DNA of 36,994 nucleotides, taken from positions 1-36,994 of IMG/VR virus record IMGVR_UViG_3300022752_000190, one strand, 5' to 3'. The DNA is from a virus. The translations under genes and the position numbers were made by a program. The notes below the pieces were generated by a model, which saw nothing but the letters and a program-made list of their open reading frames with translations, ran no database searches and had not been told where the DNA came from. Positions 17,782 to 25,830 of this stretch are shown piece after piece. Within the stretch, counting starts at the first letter, position 1; each line of letters opens with the position of its first letter.

Positions 17782-18075
17782 TTACGTTGTTGGGTCAAAG
17801 CTGTTTTTTGCTACATTGATGATTCTAGTATTGTCTTCAAGGGCAACAATTTCATGCGGCTCATTTGGACGGAAGTCAAGGGTTGCACCAGCTGAGGCTT
17901 CCTTCTCCCAGTCGTGGGAATACGCCTTGATTTTACCACGGGCAACGATAGTAATGTGGGCAGTTTTTTCGTCATGCACATGAAAAGGCAACACATCCCC
18001 AGCAACTTCAAAGTCAAAAATGCTCACAAAAAGGCCGCCAAAATTAGCTTGTTTATTCAAAAGCATCTGGCACAC
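17782..18075 (-). CDS. Cupin-domain protein (97 aa)
   Basis: A single small cupin barrel is visible: FHVHDEKTAHITIVARG supplies H32, H34 and H40, and NEPHEIVAL supplies H74. These are the positions of the metal ligands in cupins. The GATLDFRPNEPHE segment is typical of the second cupin motif. It overlaps the 98-residue gene upstream by 23 bases (14 if the start is the Met at residue 4). It lies inside the tail-fibre cassette. It may be a virion part, a fibre-folding factor or a small metalloenzyme; no substrate can be read from the sequence. Recognition of the fold is good, function is open. Confidence 0.75.
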   Translation of the reverse strand: MCQMLLNKQANFGGLFVSIFDFEVAGDVLPFHVHDEKTAHITIVARGKIKAYSHDWEKEASAGATLDFRPNEPHEIVALEDNTRIINVAKNSFDPTT

Positions 18076-18349
18076 TCCCGGAAACTTCTAAAAGTGAGTT
18101 GTTGGCATAAGTAACTTCTTCAGGTGTTAAGTCCCTAAAAACAAGTTTTTCAGTTACTATATCGCCTTCAATAAAAAATTCATACTCTGCTTTTTTTAGA
18201 ACACTATGAAATCCATTAGTTGACTGGCGCACAAACGGCCTCCACTCTGGATTATTGCGCGGGTCTGTGCCACACTGTAATAAATTGTCTAGAAAAAATG
18301 GGTACCCAACAGGCTGGCCATTTTCAATTTTTATATAAAGCGAGTCCAT
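18053..18349 (-). CDS. Small protein in tail-fibre cassette (98 aa)
   Basis: The protein starts MDSLYIKIENGQPVGYPFF and has a C-terminal segment FRDLTPEEVTYANNSLLE. It has no membrane segment or cysteine pair. It lies five bases after the large glycine-rich adhesin and overlaps the cupin gene. Small proteins with an ENGxPVGHP-like opening occur next to fibre genes in other phages, as assembly or cap proteins. That comparison is from memory and weak. Confidence 0.65.
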   Translation of the reverse strand: MDSLYIKIENGQPVGYPFFLDNLLQCGTDPRNNPEWRPFVRQSTNGFHSVLKKAEYEFFIEGDIVTEKLVFRDLTPEEVTYANNSLLEVSGSVPDAFE

Positions 18350-18354
18350 ACATA

Positions 18355-21300
18355 TTACCCAGTTGCAGTTGAAACGTTTGTGCTCGGGAAGCTTCTACCA
18401 GTTCCCCATAAAATACGAATAGCACCAGATGTCGTTCCCGGATTAGCGCCTGACCCCACTCCACCAGTGCCGCCGCCGTACAGCATACCACTACCTCCGC
18501 TACCCGCTGTTGCATTAGCACCTTGGCCATAACTACCGGTTGCTCCAGAACCACCACTTCCAGAAGTGCCAGAACCATAAATCCCCACACCGCCGCCGTT
18601 GCCGCCGTCTGTTATATTTCCAACAGTGCCTAAATATCTTCCGCTTGCACCGCCGCCTCCGCCGCCGCCTGATCCGGCAGCGCCATTATTAGTTGTAGTA
18701 GTTGTGCTTGCAGCACCACCATTTCCGCCATTACCAGAATATCCGCCTGCACCACCGCCGCCGCCGCTGCCTATTGTGCCTGAACTAGTATCATATAGTC
18801 CGGGAGAACCGCCGCTACCGCCATTACCCCCTCCAACTGTATATCCAGAGTTATAAGTGTCGTTGGCCCCACCTAAACCACCAGCGCCAGTTGAGTATCC
18901 AGAAAGTGTATAGCCGCCAGCACCAGCAGACGCTAAAACAGTGCTTCCACGTTTGATGGCATACCGGTAATAACCACTAACAAACTCATACATAGAAACA
19001 GTTAATACTTCTCCGGGGGTAACTGGGATATCATTTCTATATGTAAGACCACCACCACCGCCGCCGCCTTCGGCAATAACTAAACCACCTGTACAACATA
19101 TGTATTTTGTCTCTCCCTTACCAACAATAAGCACGCATATACTTGAAACAAAAGCTGGCACTTGGAAACTATAAGTTCCGTCAGCGGTGTATATTTGATG
19201 GTTTGGAGTAGCTGCACCAGTGGTAAAACTTGTGACAATTGCTGAATTTAAATTTCCATAATTGTCTCTATAAGCACTTGCATCTGTTTCAACATAATAT
19301 GTTGTTGATGGCAACAATGCTGGTAACGTAACGCCAATCGCTGATGGGTAATTTATACTATTTCCACTGCTGAAAGTTTGTGCAGTACTAAAAGTAATTG
19401 GTGCCCCGCCTTGAGATGCGCTAATAATATAGTCATAACCACTTCCACTTAATATGTAATATGTTGTGCTTGCAGCCAAATAATTGGTTTGGGCCCAAGA
19501 ACTTGCCGTAATAAAATATTGTCCTACAGAAAAAACATTATATGCAGCTACAGTTATTGTACCACCCGATGTAGTAGTTATACCAGTTATAGTTGTAGTA
19601 GCACCAGCGGAACTTAAACTATTGTTATATCTACTTATTTGAATAGTGTTGTTTGCGCTTATGTTGCTTGCTAATGTGGTTGTAGTAAGCGCAGTTGCTG
19701 AATATTGTCCTAAAACATAGCTTGTGCTTGAACCACTTACCACAAAATAACTTGCTCCTGCTGTCAATCCGCCAACATTAGGCCAGTTTGAAGGTAAAGT
19801 TATTATGCTATTTGCGGGAATTGTATTACCAGAAGTAGTAGTTCCAAGTGTTATGCCGCCAGTTCCTGCGGTTACTGCAGTAATTGTGTTTGTTTCTGTA
19901 TTATTTGGGAATGGAGCATTAATAGTGGATAGCAAAGTTCCACCGGAACTACTTGATGCGTCCCGATATATTTTTATTGTTTTAGTAGTGTCAACATATT
20001 CATTAATGTTGGCGGGTGTTATTACATACCCAGACCCCGCAAAACCTGTTGCCGCATTAGCTGGATATGTTGTATACCCGTAGCTAATTACTATTGTTGA
20101 TGACCCTGGGCCAATACTCTGTACACCACTTTGTCTTTGCGACGACCAAGGAACTACTGTGCTGCCCGTTGGTTCGGGGGTTAAAGTGATTCCATTTAGA
20201 GCTGTAGCAGTACCCGCTGGTATTGTAAATGCCCCTGCTGCAAAAGAAACACTCATACTACCTGTGGCTACAGTAGGAGTAAATGTAACAGAGTAGCTTG
20301 TGCCAGATGGGTCTGTAGTATCAATAGCTAAACTGCTGAAAGTTCCATAAGATGATGTTATTTTTGAAATATCAGCAACAGATACTAAACTTACAAAATG
20401 ATCAAGTTTAATTTGTATTTTAGATATGTTATTGCCTGATTTGCGAACTGTTGTTACGCCAAGAGATATTGATGCAGTAGGAAAATACCCAAAATATATG
20501 GGGGTAACCGCTACATTTAACGTACCGTTGTCTGTATATGCCCCTGCAGCAATATTAAATCTTTGAATCGAATTTGTATTTACATATGTAGAACTAGGAT
20601 ACATTTCGATGTATCTGGTAATATCTGTACCGGCACTAGCTGTAGTACCTGTAACAGTTGTATAAGGCCCTGCAGTAGTAAACGTAGTAATGGAATTTGA
20701 ACCATAGCTAGTTTTAGTAATATCAGTTGATACAAATGTAGTTGTCGTACTTACGCTACCAGAGCCATTTGCAAAAGTCAGTTTAATTCTTCGGTTTGCT
20801 GCGTTACTTGCTGTTGTTCCACTTGCGGCTACTGTAAAGTAACGGGTCGCGTTGGAAAAATTAGGGTCGTTAAAAGCATAAACAGTATAAGTTGAATTAC
20901 CAGTAGTTTTTTGTACTACAGACATAATAGCGTACGGCAAATACGCGCCCGGTACTACGGGAGAATACAAATCTAAATTATTACTGTTATTAATAGTTAC
21001 TGAGTTAGCAGGAATATAAAATTGACAAAACGCACCTGAAAACGAAAAAGTAAATCTATAAACAGCAGATGAAACCTGCGTAAACCCTGCTACGTTACTG
21101 CTAGCCGCACTTGGATTAAACGACAGCATCGCCTGAGTAAACTCAGAAGTAGAAACCGGTTGGTTCCATGTAATGGTGGCTGTAATAAGTTGACCCACAA
21201 CTACTTGTGCGCCAGTATCTGCACCAGAATAATCAATAGTTATAGTTGCATCAGGAGCAGTAGGAACAACACGCTCCCAACGGGTGGCAGATGAGTTATA

Positions 21301-21366
21301 AATATACTGTTTGTTTCCCAGTAATCTGTAAGTACCGTTGGTGGTAGCAGTTAAATCATAAGCCAT
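18355..21366 (-). CDS. Large tail fibre/adhesin with glycine-rich C-terminal tip (1003 aa)
   Basis: The N-terminus (about 1-35, GTYRLLGNKQYIYNSSATRW) probably docks to the tail. Ig-like beta domains follow: ITIDYSGADTGAQVVVGQLI near 40-130 and a second near 280-400. Thr/Ser-rich beta repeats (about 400-740) come next. The last quarter (about 775-990) has runs of glycine (GGGGGGG and GSGGGGGAGGYSG). It ends in AIRILWGTGRSFPSTNV, a form I recall at the end of phage adhesins with polyglycine tips. Such tips bind host outer-membrane receptors and vary quickly. GGGAGG before the ATG lies in the last codons of the upstream fibre gene. This is the best candidate for the main receptor-binding protein. 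Confidence 0.8.
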   Translation of the reverse strand: MAYDLTATTNGTYRLLGNKQYIYNSSATRWERVVPTAPDATITIDYSGADTGAQVVVGQLITATITWNQPVSTSEFTQAMLSFNPSAASSNVAGFTQVSSAVYRFTFSFSGAFCQFYIPANSVTINNSNNLDLYSPVVPGAYLPYAIMSVVQKTTGNSTYTVYAFNDPNFSNATRYFTVAASGTTASNAANRRIKLTFANGSGSVSTTTTFVSTDITKTSYGSNSITTFTTAGPYTTVTGTTASAGTDITRYIEMYPSSTYVNTNSIQRFNIAAGAYTDNGTLNVAVTPIYFGYFPTASISLGVTTVRKSGNNISKIQIKLDHFVSLVSVADISKITSSYGTFSSLAIDTTDPSGTSYSVTFTPTVATGSMSVSFAAGAFTIPAGTATALNGITLTPEPTGSTVVPWSSQRQSGVQSIGPGSSTIVISYGYTTYPANAATGFAGSGYVITPANINEYVDTTKTIKIYRDASSSSGGTLLSTINAPFPNNTETNTITAVTAGTGGITLGTTTSGNTIPANSIITLPSNWPNVGGLTAGASYFVVSGSSTSYVLGQYSATALTTTTLASNISANNTIQISRYNNSLSSAGATTTITGITTTSGGTITVAAYNVFSVGQYFITASSWAQTNYLAASTTYYILSGSGYDYIISASQGGAPITFSTAQTFSSGNSINYPSAIGVTLPALLPSTTYYVETDASAYRDNYGNLNSAIVTSFTTGAATPNHQIYTADGTYSFQVPAFVSSICVLIVGKGETKYICCTGGLVIAEGGGGGGGLTYRNDIPVTPGEVLTVSMYEFVSGYYRYAIKRGSTVLASAGAGGYTLSGYSTGAGGLGGANDTYNSGYTVGGGNGGSGGSPGLYDTSSGTIGSGGGGGAGGYSGNGGNGGAASTTTTTNNGAAGSGGGGGGGASGRYLGTVGNITDGGNGGGVGIYGSGTSGSGGSGATGSYGQGANATAGSGGSGMLYGGGTGGVGSGANPGTTSGAIRILWGTGRSFPSTNVSTATG

Positions 21367-22182
21367 TTATGGCCTCCCAATTTCAACCCATCCAGCGGAT
21401 GTTACACCATTACCAGCTGTGAGGTACATTGACCAAATGCCTGTTGTTGTATCAAGCCACGTATCCCCTTCAACAGGGCTTGTTGGGGCAGTTGCCGATG
21501 CCGTTTTAGTAACTCGGTTTTGCCATACAAGCGCAGACCCCGAACTAGGGTATATAAGGTATTGTCCTGCTGTACCAGCAGCTGTTTGGCCAGTGCCCCC
21601 GTTTGCAACTGCAATAGTTCCAGCGCCTATACCACTGCTAAACTGTGTAAAAACAATAGACGTGGTTCCAAGTGTTAGCCCGGTTGCTGACGTCTGTTGT
21701 ATCCACGAAGTGTTAGCATTTGTGCTACCAGATAAAACAAGAATAAAGTCACCGGCTTCAATTTCATTTGCATCTGCGCCAACCACATCATAATCAGAAG
21801 CACGTGTCAGGATGTAAGTAAGACTTGCTGTACCAACTCGGGTTACAACATATACGCCGTTTTGCAAGCTTCCATAAGGCGAGGTTGCACCTTGGTTTTT
21901 GACAAGAATACGTTTGCCCTCATCCCCAGAAATAAGGCTAACACCATCAATAGATAGCACACCATTAGAACTACCAGTTAATGTAGCTCCGACACCTGCT
22001 GTGCCGTTAGAGTAAGTTGCTGCCGGAGACAATATTCCTGTTGTTGCATAGTTACACGCAGGGTGAAAGTTCACCCCTCCCACAACTGCATCAACGTAGG
22101 ATTTTAAATTGTTAAAGTTGGCATCGAGCTCAGTATTGGTTAACGGAGACCCTTTGCCAGCTCTAGTAACAAGCGTTACCAT
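21367..22182 (-). CDS. Tail fibre protein (271 aa)
   Basis: The N-terminal segment (residues 1-35), TRAGKGSPLTNTELDANFNN, is a frequent opening of phage fibre proteins. Near residue 190 it has VANGGTGQT, another common fibre motif that precedes a C-terminal tip. The tip ends in DTTTGIWSMYLTAGNG and WVEIGRP. It is joined to the large adhesin gene without a gap, the stop being directly followed by that ATG, which suggests coupled translation and a shared fibre. GGA precedes the ATG. Confidence 0.8.
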   Translation of the reverse strand: MVTLVTRAGKGSPLTNTELDANFNNLKSYVDAVVGGVNFHPACNYATTGILSPAATYSNGTAGVGATLTGSSNGVLSIDGVSLISGDEGKRILVKNQGATSPYGSLQNGVYVVTRVGTASLTYILTRASDYDVVGADANEIEAGDFILVLSGSTNANTSWIQQTSATGLTLGTTSIVFTQFSSGIGAGTIAVANGGTGQTAAGTAGQYLIYPSSGSALVWQNRVTKTASATAPTSPVEGDTWLDTTTGIWSMYLTAGNGVTSAGWVEIGRP

Positions 22183-22193
22183 TTATTTTCCAA

Positions 22194-22640
22194 TTAGGAA
22201 ACGGTGACAGTCCAAGTGATCGTTAAGGTATCACTTGCTCCCTTGTTTACAACAGAAAACACTGTACGGCACAACATAGTTCCGGCTGCTGAAGCATTGA
22301 AAATACCTGCTTCTGTTATTGCACCTGTACCTGTACCTGCTGCAAATGTCCCAACATAAGCAATAGCGTTCGCAGTTACAGTTACTGAAGTCAAGGCTAC
22401 GCGTGATGCAGCCAGCGCCGAACCTAGTGTAGTATCACCGACGGCAGCAACCGTTGTACTAGTACCAACTTCCATGTGGGTCATGGCTGTTGCAGTAGCG
22501 TCTTTCATGCGAGAAGCAATAAAACTTTTACCAACCGTTACTACAAGATTTTTGATTTCACGGCTGTCTTTGATAGCACCAGTCTCGTCAAAAAGGTTAA
22601 TGCAAACATCGCCAATCATTTTGATGCTGTCGTTAATCAT
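22194..22640 (-). CDS. Tail fibre-associated protein (148 aa)
   Basis: This small beta-rich protein has segments VCINLFDETGAIKDSREIKN and THMEVGTSTTVAAVGDTTLG. It ends in SDTLTITWTVTVS, like phage tail-collar or fibre-tip modules. AGGAG lies five bases before the ATG. Adjacent genes are fibre proteins. The assignment is from style and context, not a named family. Confidence 0.7.
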   Translation of the reverse strand: MINDSIKMIGDVCINLFDETGAIKDSREIKNLVVTVGKSFIASRMKDATATAMTHMEVGTSTTVAAVGDTTLGSALAASRVALTSVTVTANAIAYVGTFAAGTGTGAITEAGIFNASAAGTMLCRTVFSVVNKGASDTLTITWTVTVS

Positions 22641-22652
22641 ACATACTCCTGT

Positions 22653-23699
22653 TTAAAAAGTTCTGGCTTCACCAACATAGTCCTGAGCAAAGTAGTCTGC
22701 ACCATAGTTCTGTGATGATACAAGACCTGAATCTGATAAGCTAAACGAATCAGAAAGTGCTGGGGCTATTGAAAGGGTTTTGCTATCCGTCAGTGTCTGA
22801 GTATCAGCTAAATTGAATGAAAAATCAAGCGCCGCAGCGTCAGATGTGGTAAAAGAATCCGAAACTGTGGCACTAAGGCTAAACGCAGTTGCATCTGTAG
22901 GTGTTGCTGAATCAGAATACGCATTAGAAAAATCAAATCTTGCAGAGTCGCTCAAACCAAAACTGTCGGCTGCTGCTGTGTCTATTCCGCCTGCATTTAC
23001 AATCTCAGTACCAAGAATATCTGTTGGTGTTACGCTATCTGTTAAAACTTTAGTAACACTTTGTGTTACAGAATCTGATAAGCTAAATGAATCAGAATAA
23101 GCTGTACTTGAAGACAAAACCGCCGCATCGCTAACGGTAAAAGAGTCTGCACTTGGCTTACCAAATTCAATTACCCTTTGATCTGTAGGTGTTGCTGAAT
23201 CAGATAGTTTTTGGGCAAACGTAAATTTTGTAACATCGCTTATAGAAAGCAAATCAGTTTCTACATCAGTGAGCTGCCCCGCTGTTATTTTTTGTACCGT
23301 CGTATCGTCTGTTATTGTTACGCTGTCTGACAGTGTTTTTCCAAAAGACTGAGCTATTGCGTCGTCAACAACCGCCAAATCGTTCACGACCTTTAAAACA
23401 GTAAATGTCAGATTATCATCAAGGATGCCAAACAAATCGCCAACAGCAAACCTTACACCAACAAAATTCTCAGGTGCTATAGCAACCGATGCTACAAGGA
23501 ATGCATATGTTTGATTCGGCGCTAAAAACTGACTGTTTAGCGTAACTACGGGAACTACATTTACAGCCCCGGCCCGCAGCCTTGTCTGTATAAAATTTAC
23601 TAAAGTACTTCTTGCCGGTATGACAACTACAACCCCTGCCTTTAGATTTGCAAGTGTTGCATTAACTGTTAAGTTAGCAGAAGTAGCCTTTATGTACAT
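22653..23699 (-). CDS. Repetitive tail protein with SDS/TD repeats (348 aa)
   Basis: After a non-repetitive N-terminal domain of about 115 residues, about ten copies of a roughly 22-residue repeat follow. They have cores such as LSDSVTITDD, LSDSATPTDQ, YSDSFSLSDS, LTDSVTPTDI and VSDSFTTSDA. The C-terminus, GADYFAQDYVGEARTF, resembles the end of other tail proteins I recall. The repeats are acidic and Ser/Thr-rich and probably form an extended or beta-stacked rod. The DNA carries near-identical copies of 24-27 bp, which could allow repeat loss or gain. The ATG overlaps the stop of the preceding gene by one base. Confidence 0.75.
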   Translation of the reverse strand: MYIKATSANLTVNATLANLKAGVVVVIPARSTLVNFIQTRLRAGAVNVVPVVTLNSQFLAPNQTYAFLVASVAIAPENFVGVRFAVGDLFGILDDNLTFTVLKVVNDLAVVDDAIAQSFGKTLSDSVTITDDTTVQKITAGQLTDVETDLLSISDVTKFTFAQKLSDSATPTDQRVIEFGKPSADSFTVSDAAVLSSSTAYSDSFSLSDSVTQSVTKVLTDSVTPTDILGTEIVNAGGIDTAAADSFGLSDSARFDFSNAYSDSATPTDATAFSLSATVSDSFTTSDAAALDFSFNLADTQTLTDSKTLSIAPALSDSFSLSDSGLVSSQNYGADYFAQDYVGEARTF

Positions 23700-24031
23700 T
23701 AGAAGTCATCTCGGACTTTAAACTTTAGAGTATCGTACAGAGTTTGCGTGGAACCGTCAGTGAACAAAATTTGAATTTCACCTTCGTAGTCACCGGCATC
23801 GCCAGACAACATTTCTGGAGCAGTTGAAGGATAAAACGTAACTTGCCCATTTAAGCCGTCCGTCACTGACCCCAGCACAGTAGCTTGCAGTGTAGATGAA
23901 CCAACGGCTCTGAAAAATAAGTTTATCGTGCAGCCAGTTATGTCAACGGTCGAACCTGTTGTATCGTCTGTAATAGTGCAGACAATCGCAGGGCGGGTAT
24001 CATTTCTTACAAGTTTGATTTTGTCAGCCAT
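23699..24031 (-). CDS. Ig-like tail/fibre attachment protein (110 aa)
   Basis: The pattern KIKLVRNDTRPAIVCTITDD, then DITGCTINLFFRA, and a C-terminal DYEGEIQILFTDGSTQTLYD resembles the N-terminal Ig-like domain of phage baseplate upper proteins (BppU type), which hold receptor-binding subunits. Here it is a stand-alone domain between the second adaptor gene and the repeat-rich tail gene, so an adaptor between tail and fibres is plausible. Its ATG shares a base with the upstream TAA stop. Confidence 0.7.
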   Translation of the reverse strand: MADKIKLVRNDTRPAIVCTITDDTTGSTVDITGCTINLFFRAVGSSTLQATVLGSVTDGLNGQVTFYPSTAPEMLSGDAGDYEGEIQILFTDGSTQTLYDTLKFKVRDDF

Positions 24032-24681
24032 TATACTAACCTCTGAAATTCAATCTGCACAGACGCACGTGTCAAGCCCTTGTTTACTTGAGTACGAACA
24101 TCAGCCATTACGTCGTTGAACCGTTTTGTGTACTCCAAGGCGGCTCTAGCATCATAATACGGTTGGTTTGGTGTGTTGTAAAGTCTTGCTCGGGCTCCGC
24201 TTGCAATGTCTTCCAAAAAGCGTTCAAAGATTTCTTCTTTGACTGTGGTTGATGCCCGGCTTGGTTTTAGCGCGACCAAGGCTTTTATTTTATCCGCCTC
24301 AGTCACTTTTGGGTACGGCACTAACCGAAGTTCTTGTGACGAAGGGCGATAGTAGTAATAGGGGTTTCCGTCCAACGTATTCCAGTTGGTTGTGCGGTAA
24401 ATTTGGGTGAGTTGCTCAATAGAACGGGGAACTAAAAACTGTTCGCCATACCAACACTCAATAATGTCGGCAATTTTGTATGTCCCATCATTAGCCTCAA
24501 GATCGTACGTTCCTGTCTTAGCAATACCAGCCATTGGGTCAAGATGCTGCTGAATATAACGGGTCTCTTGGCAAAACTCAATACAAGAATTGCGGATGGC
24601 ATTGACAGCCACGAACTCAGGAACGTTCTTAACGAACTGCAAGACTTCTGGCAAAAATTGTTCGTAAGAAACTTCGCTCAT
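24031..24681 (-). CDS. Head-tail connector/gatekeeper-like protein (216 aa)
   Basis: The protein contains SYEQFLPEVLQFVKNVPEFV, an AIRNSCIEFCQET helix, and a GTYKIADIIECWYGEQFLVP then YYRPSSQELRLVPYP segment. A C-terminal helical arm (EYTKRFNDVMADVRTQVNKG) follows. A helical bundle with an inserted beta domain is the form of podovirus adaptor and tail-tubular A-type proteins. Together with the preceding DUF6682-like gene it gives two tandem neck proteins. The genes overlap by four bases. The assignment is by architecture and order. Confidence 0.7.
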   Translation of the reverse strand: MSEVSYEQFLPEVLQFVKNVPEFVAVNAIRNSCIEFCQETRYIQQHLDPMAGIAKTGTYDLEANDGTYKIADIIECWYGEQFLVPRSIEQLTQIYRTTNWNTLDGNPYYYYRPSSQELRLVPYPKVTEADKIKALVALKPSRASTTVKEEIFERFLEDIASGARARLYNTPNQPYYDARAALEYTKRFNDVMADVRTQVNKGLTRASVQIEFQRLV

Positions 24682-25364
24682 GATATTGACCCGGGTATGT
24701 TAGGATTGCGAGGCTGTAGGCCTTGTTCTGGTGTGGCTTTTGTTTCAGATTCTTCTTTGACGTTTGTAGCCGCAGTAAATGTAGTAAGGTACATTTGGCC
24801 AAGCTGTACACCGGGTGCGTATTCGGCATCTTTGGTACAGGCACGGAACATAATATAGTCAAGTAAAGGGTTCTGATACAAATCAAACATTGGGATAACC
24901 TGACTTTCAGAAGTCAGATCAGTCGGTTGCGCTGAATAATTTATTTCAATGTAGTTTGTGCCCGTGCTTGGTGGGTACACATAGTATGCAGTCTGATCCT
25001 GCAAATCATAAATATAATTTTTTGTAGTGGCGCTTGCTGTTGCTGTATGCCAATTAGGGTCATATGCGTCCAACAGTTCGCGTGAAATAACTCGGATTGC
25101 ACGCCCCGGAGTACTTCCATTTATGCCCATATTTCGATAAATGCTAAGCAGGAGCCATCCGTTTGTGGGTAGTGTCTGCCGAGTACCTGCTACAAGTTTT
25201 ACTGCAACGGGCGTATTTGTAGCCGTAGGCTGCATGAGTACAATCTGCCGCAAGCCGTCATTGAGCCACTTTAACAACTCTGCCCTTGTCCAGCGGACGC
25301 CAGCAATATCAATAAGTTGCACAACAGCTTTGTCAATAATTTGACCTGCGGTAACTGTAGCCAT
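24678..25364 (-). CDS. Phage adaptor protein, DUF6682-like (228 aa)
   Basis: The opening VTAGQIIDKAVVQLIDIAGV, followed by RWTRAELLKWLNDGLRQIVL, matches the helical start of adaptor proteins that I know as DUF6682. A central beta segment follows (DLQDQTAYYVYPPSTGTNYI), then a C-terminal helix with DYIMFRACTKDAEYAPG. These proteins sit below the portal and join head and tail. The gene lies after the capsid genes and before a second connector. The Shine-Dalgarno is weak (GAAAG). A strong hairpin lies just upstream of it. Confidence 0.8.
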   Translation of the reverse strand: MATVTAGQIIDKAVVQLIDIAGVRWTRAELLKWLNDGLRQIVLMQPTATNTPVAVKLVAGTRQTLPTNGWLLLSIYRNMGINGSTPGRAIRVISRELLDAYDPNWHTATASATTKNYIYDLQDQTAYYVYPPSTGTNYIEINYSAQPTDLTSESQVIPMFDLYQNPLLDYIMFRACTKDAEYAPGVQLGQMYLTTFTAATNVKEESETKATPEQGLQPRNPNIPGSIS

Positions 25365-25380
25365 GCATTTTCTTTCAGTT

Positions 25381-25402
25381 AATAGGGGCCGAAGCCCCTA
25401 TT
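25381..25402 (-). terminator. Perfect 9-bp stem hairpin after the small capsid-associated gene
   Basis: On the minus strand the RNA would be a 9-bp perfect stem (AATAGGGGC/GCCCCTATT) closed by a UUCG loop, one of the most stable tetraloops. It lies three bases after the stop of the 122-residue gene and before the adaptor gene. No long U-run follows, so it may be a partial terminator, a 3'-end stabiliser or an RNase processing site. Its core is the same GGGGC-UUCG-GCCCC as in the hairpin at 25807-25820. Confidence 0.7.
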
Positions 25403-25405
25403 CTA

Positions 25406-25774
25406 TCAGGCTGATGTCATTGCGTACCAGTTCAAACCATCAGCAGTTACATAACGAGCACATTTAGAAACGGCTTGTGAGTAAGATGCGTTGGCTGAAC
25501 CACCATTGATTGTGCCGCCGATTGGGGGGAACACAACCAAAGCGTTGGTAGCTTGACCGTTCATTACGAGAATGTCAGCAGCTCCGCCAGCAGGCAGAAT
25601 GGCTGCGCCAGTAGAAGCAACGGTAGAAAAGACAGTGACGTCAGCAGTGATTGCAGTAGCAGTTGCTTGGGTGGTATTGTTTGCTGTTTGACCAGTCAAA
25701 ACGTCACCAATAATCAATTGCTGAGTTGCTTCACCCCAAACACCTTGCCCGATGACTTTGTATTCTTGAGACAT
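25406..25774 (-). CDS. Small capsid-associated protein, candidate decoration protein (122 aa)
   Basis: The frame is open to 25822, but that extension would include the hairpin after the capsid gene. The ATG at 25774 (MSQEYKVIGQGVW) has AGGA eight bases upstream, so I use it. The protein is rich in Ala, Thr and Gly and predicted all-beta, with EATQQLIIGDVLTGQ near the start. Placement directly after the major capsid gene, flanked by two hairpins, suits a capsid decoration or stabilising protein made in large amounts. The family is not recognised with certainty. Confidence 0.75.
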   Translation of the reverse strand: MSQEYKVIGQGVWGEATQQLIIGDVLTGQTANNTTQATATAITADVTVFSTVASTGAAILPAGGAADILVMNGQATNALVVFPPIGGTINGGSANASYSQAVSKCARYVTADGLNWYAMTSA

Positions 25775-25806
25775 GATGAATCCTATGTGTGATGGTTTAA
25801 GAAAGC

Positions 25807-25820
25807 GGGGCCGAAGCCCC
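25807..25820 (-). terminator. GGGGC-UUCG-GCCCC hairpin after the major capsid gene
   Basis: The minus-strand RNA gives a perfect 5-bp GC stem with a UUCG tetraloop ten bases after the capsid stop, followed by GCUUUCUU. The short, imperfect U-tract makes this a leaky terminator or a 3'-stabilising hairpin rather than a full stop. It lies where high capsid expression would have to be lowered for downstream genes. Confidence 0.6.
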
Positions 25821-25830
25821 ACCTTTGCTA

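Noticed and set aside
18560-19080. A GCC-rich microsatellite
   Set aside because: The triplet runs are glycine codons of the adhesin tip, with varied codons and intact frame.
22729-23204. CRISPR-like array from regularly repeated 24-27 bp units
   Set aside because: The repeats are in frame and encode the repeated SDS/TD protein motif; there are no unique spacers of fixed length.
15407-25364. A diversity-generating retroelement acting on fibre genes
   Set aside because: No reverse-transcriptase gene or template repeat is visible in the window.
25406-25822. 138-residue version of the small capsid-associated protein
   Set aside because: The extra N-terminus is encoded by the hairpin after the capsid gene; the ATG at 25774 has a good ribosome site.
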